From assembly GCF_040183065.1 (NCBI RefSeq), contig NC_091124.1:96304501-96368500 (forward strand): 64,000 nt of DNA, given 5' to 3'. The notes under the pieces were generated by a model. It was given only the letters and a program-made list of their open reading frames with translations, was not told where the DNA came from and ran no database searches. The stretch comes from Periplaneta americana. Lineage: Eukaryota; Arthropoda; Insecta; Blattodea; Blattidae. Position numbers and translations under genes: made by a program. Shown here piece by piece: positions 11,652-21,173 of the stretch; the first letter of the stretch is position 1, and every line of letters begins with the position of its first letter.

Positions 11652-12068
11652 CAGCGGTTCTCAACCTTCTTCAATGACATACCACTATTTTTAATTTAGG
11701 ACATTAGCTGCACCACTAACCAAATTTATAATGCCAAATCAAGTGTTGCTCTCAGGGTTCATAATAAACATTCCTATGCTCCAGTAGCTGTAACTGATTG
11801 TTTTATTAAGATGTGTTTAATTAAAAACAGTTACTATTTTAATTTATTTAGTGGAGTGTTCCATAAAATATACAGAAAGTAGCAGTACATGTTTAGAAAT
11901 AGTAGGGTTTAACAAGGGCGCGTCAGCTACTATGGCTATTTGCGCCCTTAGTACATGTTTATATTTTATGATAATTTATTTTTTTATTTCACACTTTAAG
12001 TACTGGTACCACCCAGCAGTGGTTCACATATCACTGGTGGTAAGTGTACCATAGGTTGAGAACTACTG
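11652..12068. mobile_element. hAT MITE, 417 bp, 8-bp TSD CCATAGAT
   Basis: Starts CAGCGGTTCTCAACC and ends GGTTGAGAACTACTG. Perfect 8-bp target duplications CCATAGAT lie at 11644-11651 and 12069-12076. No coding capacity. It sits in the 1.77-kb intron between two cupin-region exons, 79 bp from the exon edge. Confidence 0.9.
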
Positions 12069-12124
12069 CCATAGATCTTACATTGACATTAAACTATAAG
12101 ATGTGGAACAAGTCAAGGGTCATG

Positions 12125-12310
12125 TTTTTTTTTTTTTTTTTTTTTTGCGAGATGAAGTGAAGTCGAGAATTCGCCAGAGATTACCTGACATTTGTCTTAT
12201 GGTTGGGGAAAACTTTGGAAAAAAACTCGATTAGGTAATCAAGTGGGAATCGAACCCAAGCCCGAGCACAGTTTTGCATCTGCAGGCAAGTGCTGCTGAT
12301 GATAAGATCC
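12125..12310 (-). mobile_element. tRNA-derived SINE with poly(A) tail
   Basis: Minus strand: a tRNA-like head with B box GGTTCGATTCCC, a body containing TTTTCCCCAACC and GGTAATCTCTGGCGAATTC, and a ~22-nt A tail (plus-strand T run 12125-12146). The body style matches the other SINEs at 26585-26805 and 43336-43573. Confidence 0.75.
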
Positions 12311-12947
12311 TATTGCAAAAAAGTGAGGTCAAATTACATATGCTGACTCATGGACTCATGAGTTAAGTGAGATGTACCAAGCATACAAGTTTTTGAATCA
12401 TCAATATACAAGACTAAAATTATGACTTTCAATGAGGGGCGGGGTAACAGCTTGATCAAACATACTGTAAATGACATACTTCAGAACAATTTATGGATAT
12501 TAATACATAGGCTTCAACATTAGAAATAAATATAGGTGTAATTCTTCCAAATACTTTTTTCCTTTCCACATAACATGTGCTACCTTCTCCTTCTTACCTC
12601 ACACAATTTACAACCTGCTTATCTCTCCCCCCCCCCCACTAGCTTATCCTTATCTCCTTTCCCCTTTGTTTTCAGTTGTTCTAGAGCAGTCATTTTCAAC
12701 CAGTGTGCCAGAAATGATCCATGCTCTGCTGATAGATTCACATTCCATCTCGAGTAATAATACTTTTGAAGAAGGCATTACCTTCATTAGCACAGCAGTC
12801 CAAGATCCACTGACAAACATCCATACGTTTCTGTTTGTGCAAATCTGAATTGTTTAGGGACCTATCTTGCACAAACTTCAAAAAAGCAGAGTTTATTGCA
12901 GATAATTTCGTTTTGGAAAACGTATTATGAGTTTCACGTGTTAAATT
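12311..12947. other. mostly unassigned; possible hAT end at ~12690
   Basis: Intronic sequence. CAGTCATTTTCAACCAGTG at about 12689 resembles a hAT-MITE terminus, but no partner end or TSD was found. A C-rich run lies at 12627-12638. Nothing else supported. Confidence 0.35.
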
Positions 12948-13160
12948 TTATGTTACCTTGTTGACATGTTTCGGTCTGCTATCGGCCATCATCAGAACTG
13001 GTTGTTGCTGGTCTTGGCGCCTTTTGTTTTGTTTCCTGTGGGGATGTGTTTGTGTAGTGCAATGTGGAGTCAAAGAATGTGTGTGTTCTGAAATTGAGTT
13101 ATGTGTTGAGAATTTCATTTGGATGTGTTTTTGTGTGTTATCATTGTAGACAGGCATACA
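12948..13160 (-). mobile_element. Penelope-like 3' region (tentative)
   Basis: Minus strand has an open stretch ending QQPVLMMADSRPKHVNKVT that overlaps the hammerhead-like fold at 12955-13004. Penelope-like elements are known to carry hammerhead motifs in their terminal repeats. No GIY-YIG or RT sequence is present here, so the family call rests mainly on the ribozyme-like motif. Confidence 0.45.
12955..13004 (-). ncRNA. hammerhead-ribozyme-like motif
   Basis: Minus-strand RNA: GUU (stem I 5' side), CUGAUGA core, an extra U, GGCC / loop GAUAGCA / GACC (stem II with one C-A mismatch), GAAA, palindromic stem III formed from ACAUGU, C17, then AAC closing stem I. Outer ACC/GGU could extend stem I. 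The minimal, palindromic stem III fits hammerheads of Penelope-like elements that work as dimers. The extra U after the core and the mismatch may mean it is weak or dead. Confidence 0.5.
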
Positions 13161-13339
13161 GAATGACAGACACAGCGTGACAAGGGCATAATGAATAAAA
13201 TGTGGTGCAGTGTCTTTCAGTAAAAATTTCGAAATCTATTTTTTATAATAGCACAATACTCTCTCCTTTCACTTTAATAATAGTTCAAAGAATATAAAGA
13301 CAAAAGTGATGGACAAACACAAAATAAATTGTTACTTAC

Positions 13340-13491
13340 AAGACTGGACTCATCATTAACAAGATCCCTCTTCACAGCGAAGGGTGCTACTTTTATGAGA
13401 CCAGCTGACATGCTGGGAACCTCCAGACCATTCAACACTGTCACATCACTCTCAGCAGTTTCAGGATCAATACGGAATGTGGAAAAACACT
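13340..13491 (-). CDS. CENPC: CENP-C exon, start of cupin region
   Basis: Acceptor TTTTTCTTGCAG and donor CTT|GTAAGTAAC, both strong. It completes Glu from the previous exon, then reads CFSTFRIDPETAESDVTVLN, GLEVPSMSAGLIKVAPFAVK and RDLVNDESSL. It corresponds to the FFSTG...G-I-x-L-x-P segment before the first cupin strand of animal CENP-C. Ends in phase 0, matching exon 11483-11573. Confidence 0.85.
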
Positions 13492-13750
13492 CTGCAAGAA
13501 AAACACTTATATTCTAAAACTGCCAATAAATTATCCTAAAAGCATTTTACAACAGCCGAGTTCACAAATTTCTCAAGTTGCTTATTTACAGACCACAAGC
13601 TCTTCAAAATGTATTAATTTAACTGCTATAACTGAAGCCATAGTATTGCTCAAATCTGTCAGATCCACCAATTAAGAAAATGATGATCTCTTAAAAAATT
13701 CCTCTGTCAGCTATAACAGAATGTGAGAAGCAATGAAACAGAAGACAAAA

Positions 13751-15006
13751 GGTGTGTTTGAAAAGTTCGTGGCCTGACATATAGATGGCACTGAAAACGT
13801 GTCAACAATGCCGCCATTGTTAGCGACCATTTTACATTAATTCAAGCACGAAAAATCATAATTTCCTGTTGACTACAATTTGTGTAGTTTAATTTTTCAG
13901 TTAGTGCGCTGAACAGATTCACGAAAATGGAAAATATGGAGCTTCGTGCTGTCATTAAATATTTCGTAAAAAGGGAACGAGTCCAACAGAAATTAAAGCA
14001 GACATGAATGCTACACTAAGGGAATCCGCTCCAGAATTTTCGACTGTGAAAAAATGGGTGACACTATTTAAACGTGGTCGAGAGAGTGTGGAAGTCAACC
14101 CCCACAGTGGACATACGACACTATCAGTAAGAAGTGAAGAAATCGTAGCAAAAATTCACAAAATGGTGTTGAATCACCGTCCACTGAAAGTGAGGAAAAT
14201 TACCGAGGATATGCATATGCACATGTGCGCCACACTTGGTCAATGTCTTGGGCATGTCCAAAGTCTCTGCAAGGTGGGTTCCGCATTTTTTAAAACTGGG
14301 ACAGAAGCACATCCGATGTCATATTTCAAGAGATTGTCTGGCTTGATTAAAAAAATACGCCCAATTTTTTTAGGCAGATTGTGACCACTGACGAAACCTG
14401 GATTAATTACTTTATATCAGCGACAAAACAGCAGTCGAAACAATGGAAGTACAGTGATTCTCCACCCTCCAAAGAAAGCAAAAGCTGTTCAATCAACTGG
14501 GAAAGTCATGACGTCTGTGTTCTAGGATTCTAAAGGTATGATCTGGCAAAGGGGAGAAAAATTACCGGAGAATATTACTGAAATCTTCTGCAGCAACTGC
14601 AAGGGAAAAATTCACGGGTATGGCCAAGAAAAAAGTATCGTTCATCACGACAATGTATCTACTCACACGTCTCAAATCACAGTTGCTAAACTACACATAC
14701 TACAGTTCGAATTGTTGCCACATGCTATTTACTCATCAGTTTTCGCATTCTCAGACTTTTTTCTTTTCCCAAAGCTCAAAACTCACTTGGTTGAGAAGAA
14801 ATTTTTATCAAATGAAGAGGTTATTGCACCAGCAGAAAGTTTTTTGCAGACGTCATAGAATCTATGTACAAGAAGGGTATAGCAGCATTGCAGCACCGGT
14901 GGACCAAGTGTGTGAATCTCAGGGGGGATTATTTTGAGAAATAAAGATTGTTTCAGAATAATCCTAATTTAATTTCTATGTTAGGCCACAAATTTTTCAA
15001 ACAATT
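13751..15006 (+). mobile_element. mariner element, decayed, ~1.26 kb
   Basis: Imperfect TIRs: left GTGTTTGAAAAGTTCGTGGC, right inverted TTGTTTGAAAAATTTGTGGC. The transposase starts near 13927 (MENMELRAVIKYF), followed by FSTVKKWVTLFKRGRESVE, TTDETWINYF (first Asp), VHHDNVSTHTS (second Asp) and SDFFLFPKLK (third Asp). This is the D,D34D mariner plan. YSPDLAP has become YSSVFAF, and there are stops and frameshifts, so it is inactive. Confidence 0.85.
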
Positions 15007-15056
15007 GTCATAACTGCTTTACACTCCTTCTCCAGCAATATTGAATTTCCATACTT

Positions 15057-15125
15057 TATCCTGAACTTTCCTAATGGCATACTCTAGAGCAAAGTTAAAA
15101 AGTAAAGGTGATAGTGCATAGAGGT
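15057..15125 (-). mobile_element. 69-bp LINE stub at the duplication edge
   Basis: Minus strand reads [18 protein letters not shown], identical to the 5' end of the LINE at 48356-49290, then homology stops at 15057. In copy 2 the LINE carries on, in copy 1 it does not. Confidence 0.8.
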
Positions 15126-15350
15126 GAAAAAATCTATGTATCATGTTACAAAAATGAGTAGTTAATATGGTATATATAGTATTATCCATGATGGAATGTA
15201 TAGGGTCCTAAAGAGGTGGTTTCAGTCTTGTTATAAATTCCAGAACTCAGTCAACCTCTATAAAACTGAGTACTAGATTTTTCACAGATCACGGTGAAGA
15301 CTACATCACCTTTTCTTAATGTCGAGTTCAACAAATCATAAAAGCTCTAC

Positions 15351-15542
15351 CTTTCTGCCTCCTGTATACACGGACATGTCTATCTTTTGAATATACGTAA
15401 TTACCAATTTCATTATCAGCTGCATTCTCCCTTCTACTTTTCACTGACATCTGTGGAATTTTTTTAGGTGACATCTTCTTCTGTTTTTCAGTAACACTAT
15501 CATAGTCCTCCATTGTTTCACTGCCACTGCGTGGAATGGGAC
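15351..15542 (-). CDS. CENPC: CENP-C exon before the cupin
   Basis: Preceded by ...GATGAAAG (acceptor with a T-rich tract upstream) and followed by AAAG|GTAGAG. It reads GPIPRSGSETMEDYDSVTEK..., a basic serine-rich linker, and ends NYVYSKDRHVRVYRRQK. The next exon continues ECFSTFR, giving VRVYRRQKECFSTFR, which parallels the VYK...FFSTG segment of animal CENP-C. Phase 1 at both ends. Identical copy at 49515-49706. Confidence 0.8.
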
Positions 15543-16079
15543 CTTTCATCATGTGTAAAAAAAATGGAGAAAAAAAAAGAATAACTTAATATAATGTGTT
15601 TCATATTCTTCGTGACTACACCGATCAGAGTATTTATATAAAGTTCAGTGCAGCCAATGGCTCATGCACTAAGCATCTATATGACTGTGGGGTGAAGTAT
15701 ACATATAATAGCCAGTGTTGTAAGTTTGCACTCGATGTTTATCAATAAAATTACAGTTAGATAAATGTGTTTCAATTCTCTCTTGAACACAAGGTATATA
15801 TCTATGAATCACGGTGGGCATCAGATGGGAGCAATTCCGAAGTAGGTGAAGGAACTAAGATCTAAATCGAGGCTGACAAGAAGTAGAGTAATGAAAGTAG
15901 ATGATAGTTCAGGAAGCAGTGTTGAAACAAAAGGGGAAAACAAGGTGAAAAAGCAGTATGACTTAAGGAAATGGTGTGGAGGGGAAATAAATCGTGAGAA
16001 AAGAAAACTAAGAACTAAATAAAGTAGCAATGTGGAAAAGTTAGCAGTGAAAAGTGCAAATAGTTAGAGATGTGAAGTG

Positions 16080-16362
16080 AGGAGAAATGTGCCATACACG
16101 AGGGGGGTCAAGAATTAGAAATATAGTATTTTTGGTATAATAATGGGTGAGAAGTGAATTAGTGGAATAATTGATGATGGACAATAAAAGACTAGTGGAA
16201 GAATTGCAATACTAAATTAATAAGTAATGACCTAAATGACTTGTACGAGAGGCGTTGTAAAATGGGGAGATGGCACTGTGTACTAATAATGTGAAGTACT
16301 GCCTCACCAAAAGGTATATTGCTTAAAGACAAATATGTTCATTCATTCATTCATATCTATGA
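16080..16362 (+). mobile_element. probable retroposon 3' end with (ATTC)n tail
   Basis: The block around CGAGAGGCGTTGTAAAATGG ends in ATTCATTCATTCAT, the same tail type as the LINEs at 1-1150 and 4505-4925. No coding sense was recovered. Duplicated at 50244-50526. Confidence 0.4.
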
Positions 16363-17914
16363 ACCACACATTCAAACAAATTCAGCATGTGAAATGCAAA
16401 GACCTTTTTTCTATGAAGTTCCCTGTTATGGACATTCCAAATAGTACTAAAATACATTGACCCGGAACAAAACTGAAAGTGGCAATTTAATTAAAAAACA
16501 CACACACACACACAAAACGTTATATTTGTTTCAATTGAAATGGAAGTAGGTTATACAGAGAAACACTAAACTGATATTCTGAGAATCAGCATACAAACTT
16601 GCTCAGCACGTAAGGATATCCAAAATTTCTCCAAATGTAATCTTCATCTTACGATGTTGGATGACGTATATACATCCGTTGATGTGACATATTACATACA
16701 AAACTTCTCCATTTACGAAACTATTAAAGTTGAAGCCTATAAAATAACTGACTTACATAAACTTTGTTCCATTGATCCTGCCACAAAATTGAATTTTCCT
16801 ACGTAACTACATCCGAAATCAGATTCATGACCGAAAAATCTATTCTTATCACATGTTCTTCCAACTTCATAGCAGGGTAAATTGGCAAGATAAAGGATAC
16901 TAGATTTATAAGGAATTCTGCATCCTCCACAAAGCCCTACTTATGATTTTAAAAAATTAGAATCTTGTATTCTACTCCAGGTGAAAGAATAACAGAACTA
17001 ATCTTTCATGAAGTAAATAGGCGTCAGTATAGAACTGAGCTTCTTCAACATGGAGATGCAGGGAATGTGAACATTCGAAAAGTTAAATCAAGTAGCCTAC
17101 TAAGTAATTTTTCAGATCCAACATTGACTTTATCTGCAGCATGCACTGAACCTTAATCTACAGAATAATAGAAAAAAGCTCCTGAAACATAATGCATGGC
17201 AGACTAAAATCTGCAAGAACAAGAAATCAATCAACTACAGTTATAACAACGTTCAAGATCGTCATCCATTCCTTTGCATCTTCATTACAAAACCAATAAA
17301 TGAATTCACATTTATTCTTAACCACAGAGAATTCTATAGGACATAACATTAACGACGTGAACCCATAGGAGGCTTTGCTAAAACTCTATCTTATTTTTTA
17401 ATATGAAACTTCAGTTATATAAACTAAATTGATAACATACCTAATGGCAAATACAATTAAGTTCAACATACATCCCGGAAAATAGAAAATATCCTCATTT
17501 TCATAAAATGTGTCTTACCTGAATTATCCTGCAAATATACATCACGTTTTAGGTAAATCATTTTAATACAATTGAATAGTCTACGGTAAAATTAGTTGAA
17601 TTTCCAGTAGGGATCAGTAACATTTTACTGCATTCTATTTAATTCATTCCCTTCATTCTAGGTAGTTACGTGATTGCAAAATATTCTGAACTGTAATGAT
17701 TCTTACTTTCAATTCCTTTCCTGTTATACATGTTTTTCTACTTTTATGTTGTACACAATACAAATGTGAAAAAAAAAAAATGTTTTCTCCTCACAAATGC
17801 CCAGGTTTTGTCAGACTAAACATGAAGCATAGGTCCGGAACATGAATAATGTCTCTGATTTTTTTTAACAAATGAATAATTTGAATTTTGTATTCATCCA
17901 TATCAAATATGGAA
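16363..17914. other. no recognisable feature; site of a 36-bp indel
   Basis: Intronic AT-rich sequence shared with 50527-52115. Copy 2 carries an extra 36 bp (about 51688-51723, beginning GGCCGAACAAG) not present here near 17525. Otherwise no supported element. Confidence 0.5.
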
Positions 17915-18710
17915 TATGGAGCAGTAGGTTAGGATCCGTACAGACAAAACCAAATCGATTCAATAGAAAAGGTCCAACGCAGGGCTGCAAAATATGTCAA
18001 AATGGGAAGGGGGCAGGATGAAGAAGCAGTAAAAGACCTAAGGTGAGAAATTCTCAAATCAAGGCAACGAAAAACCAGACTGACCTCATTGTTTAAGGTA
18101 CAAATGGGACACAAAGCATGGACCGACATCAATGCTAGATTAGTGACACCATCATACTTAGGCAGGGCTGATCATATTAGGAAGTTTAAATACAGAAAAC
18201 AAAGAACAGACGTGGCAAAATTTTCCTTTGTTAACAGCACAATAGTAGAATGGAACAGCTTACCTGCGGCAATCTTTCAGGGTGGTCCTCTCAAAATCAA
18301 CACATTTAAGGAAAGGTTGAGAAGATTAGTTTGAAAATATAATTATAGGTGCAGTGTAATTATCTAAGTTGTGTCATGTAATTAATTAAGTTGATATGTA
18401 ATTAATTCAGGTGATATGTAATTACTTAAGTTGGTAATAGTTGGGTTTAATAGAAATACTTATAGATTAGGTATACTTTCGTTTATTGTACGTGCTATTA
18501 TAGCATAGTTTTTATTTATAGTCCTAGAATTATTACATCTATTTAATTATAGTTAGAATTAAATTTACGTTTATTTAATTTTTTTATTACTCTAATTACT
18601 GTAAATTTTATGAATATAATTCTTGTAATGTTATTGTATATTATATATCACTGCCACCAGGTGTATACCCAATTGTAGTATTAATAAATACATACATACA
18701 CATACATACA
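17915..18710 (+). mobile_element. LINE (CR1/Jockey-like) ORF2 C-terminus and 3' end
   Basis: Plus strand reads SIEKVQRRAAKYVKMG, then KTRLTSLFKVQMGHKAW, and KFSFVNSTIVEWNSLPAAI to LRRLV-stop at 18334. That is the typical C-terminal order of CR1/Jockey ORF2 (LExVQRRAARxV ... WNxLP). A stop sits at about 18044. The 3' end carries a TACATACATA tail. In copy 2 (52116-52883) the tail is cut off. Confidence 0.7.
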
Positions 18711-19006
18711 TGAAGCCAGTTGTATAGGCCAATTTACCGACAAAGTTGTTGCCCAGGGTGTACATACAGGATCCTGTGTGCAACACCCGCAATATAGATT
18801 GTGCTGATACATTGATGAAGTAGAAACTCAGCTGTCTCCTGGACTATGATCAAGCCTTTCGTAACTGACTGTGGTGTTATTATATTATTGTTTTCTCTGA
18901 GAAAATGTTGAGAATTTAAGACCAGACAAAACCGAAAAGAAAGCATACATTTAAAGACAATCAGAGACATTCAGACTAGAGAACGAATATCATAGAGATA
19001 CTAAAA

Positions 19007-19851
19007 GGTATAGTCATACAACGCTACTTTTGCAGCGCTGTAGTACAAAAAACTGCGCAACTCTCGTACTGTGACGTGTGAAGAACGGTGTAACCTGAAA
19101 AGTAGAGGCTGCCGAATCTGCTGCCCGCTACTTTTTCATGCTGCGCACAGCTTAAAAGTAGCGATATGCAAACAGAGTTCTCAGGGTTGCAGCCACAGCA
19201 TTTTTTATATCAGTTTTGTTGAAACTTTTGCAGCAATTGCGACCAGTGTTGCCACCAAAATGTGCCAATGATACTTTTATTGTTTGGATATATTTTAATT
19301 TTAGATGTGATGAAAATAAATTATTTGTAAAAGTTACTAAATGTACAACACAGAGTATATTTGCTGATGATATAATTCATTATTTTTATTTTCTGTAGCA
19401 TAGTTTCAAACAGGAGGATTGCCAGCACTGATTACGTGAATATGCTGTTGGTTATCATTTAAGTATATAGGTGTTTTTTAATAGCTTTATAGTAAAAATA
19501 ATGCCAATTTCTGAATACTAGTTAGGAGAGAAAAGCAAATAATAGATATGCAAGCTATTGCATGAGTTTCATAATTCGAAACTCTAATGCGAACATAACC
19601 ACAAAATGTATATTGAAAAGACAACACGAAGATGGAAAGCTGCAGCTAGACTGTGGCTGCAAAAGTAGCAAACTTGTGTGTGAACAGACTCGCAACCTAC
19701 AGTTGCAACTTTTGCAGCATTTGGGTTGCGCAGCATGAAAAGTAGTATGCAGCATGCTACTTTTGGCTTACGTGTGAACATGACACGCAACTTTTGCAGC
19801 TGCAGTACAAAAGTTGCGCAGCAAAAGTAGCGATGTGTGACACCATACCTT
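19007..19851. mobile_element. ~845-bp element with long imperfect terminal inverted repeats
   Basis: The left end AGGTATAGTCATACAACGCT and the inverted right end AGGTATGGTGTCACACATCG share TIRs continuing through CTACTTTTGC-GCGC-type blocks. The motif GCTACTTTT or GCTGCGCA recurs in both orientations through both arms. No transposase. No clear TSD. Present only in copy 1 of the large duplication. Confidence 0.6.
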
Positions 19852-20361
19852 AAGACATTATCCTTAACAACTGTATCACAGGCATGACAAATACAGACAC
19901 TTTGCTACAAGAGTTGGAAAAGAAATAAGAAACACATTAACTGTGTGTTTTACACAAAGCAAAAATAAATAAAATGACATATTTGACAAGCGTGAAAAGT
20001 ATCTATTAATACTGATGAAACTAAGTAATTTATGGACCATCTCAATGGTGTACAAAAGGACAGCAATGAAACCTCAGCAACACAAGTCTTCTTCTACTCC
20101 TGATGAGACTGCTTCTACAAATGTAGAGAACTGCAATATTATGCACTATTTTTATTGGTAAGTTCAGGGCGTAAAAGACGAAAATTATTAAACACAGCAA
20201 ACCAATGAAACATTTCTCAAGTCTTTACAATGCTCATAATTGTTATATACTACTAGATTACCATCATTATGGGGATGAGGTGATCGTTTAGCTTTGTAAC
20301 TGAAAGACAAAAAAGAATCTGAAATAACAGAAAGCCCAAAGATACGGCTTCCTTAACTTAC

Positions 20362-20460
20362 CATGCATGATCACATTATTTCCATGAGACAATGCTATCG
20401 ACTTTCTTCTTGAACCTTCATCTTTGTCAACTAAAGCTGTGATATTGTCCTTCCGTTTTG
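20362..20460 (-). CDS. CENPC: CENP-C exon, basic linker after the CENP-C motif
   Basis: Acceptor TATGTGTTTTAG and donor CATG|GTAAGTTAAG. Only one frame is open: KRKDNITALVDKDEGSRRKS then IALSHGNNVIMH, with split codons at both ends that fit exon 35091-35243 before it and 15351-15542 after it. 99 nt, phase 1-1. It is the only CENP-C exon in the 9.5-kb segment missing from copy 2. Confidence 0.75.
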
Positions 20461-20526
20461 CTAAAACACATAAAAAGAAAAATCCATTAATATAAGAGAA
20501 GAAACAAAAGTTATTGGAAAGACCTT

Positions 20527-20720
20527 TTTTTTTACTTCCAAAGGAGGGCTCTTAGGCAAGCACCATAGCACTTATTGTGCAATCTCCTTATATTGGGATG
20601 ATTTTGAAGCCCTTAGGACTGCTCTTCATGTGATTCAATCCTTGGTCCCATCTTGTCGATTCGGATATGTCATCCATTTCTGATGAAGTCTACAAATACC
20701 CCTCCATCTTTCTGTTAATA
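20527..20720 (-). mobile_element. 3' part of a SINE-like element with A tail (split by Tigger)
   Basis: Minus strand ends in a short A run (plus T run 20527-20534). It abuts the TA target of the Tigger element, and the sequence beyond the Tigger (26360 onward) continues toward the tRNA-like head at 26805. I infer one ~650-bp retroposon cut in two. Confidence 0.45.
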
Positions 20721-21173
20721 GGGGAGATGCAGGCAATGGCGGTCACCTAAGCAAAATGTGACTGTATCAGACAACTAATAATCCAATTTGAATTTTAGTG
20801 AAGTCATTAGAACTGTTGAACTATCCACTTTCAACTGCATCTATTTAAAGTTTATAAACAGTTGCTAATTTTTATATAAATTCCTTAATTAAAGACCACT
20901 GCATAGACCAGCATTCCCAGCACATGAAGGTAATAACGGTAATGAAATTTACAATTGAATTTAAAGGGAACGACCTATTATATGATTTATTTAATATTTT
21001 CTACGTTACAATGTGTATACCAATCAATGGAATTACACAAAAACGATGTTATAATGAATATGTAAATTAAAAATCTTATGTTTATATCTGTCTTTCTTCA
21101 AAACAGATAGAAATTATATTTAAAAAAACAAAATAACTGCATACAATATTTTATTAGCTACAAATCGCCTTAA

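Noticed and set aside
12689..12850. hAT MITE starting CAGTCATTTTCAACCAGTG
   Set aside because: No matching right end or 8-bp target duplication was found, so only noted as possible.
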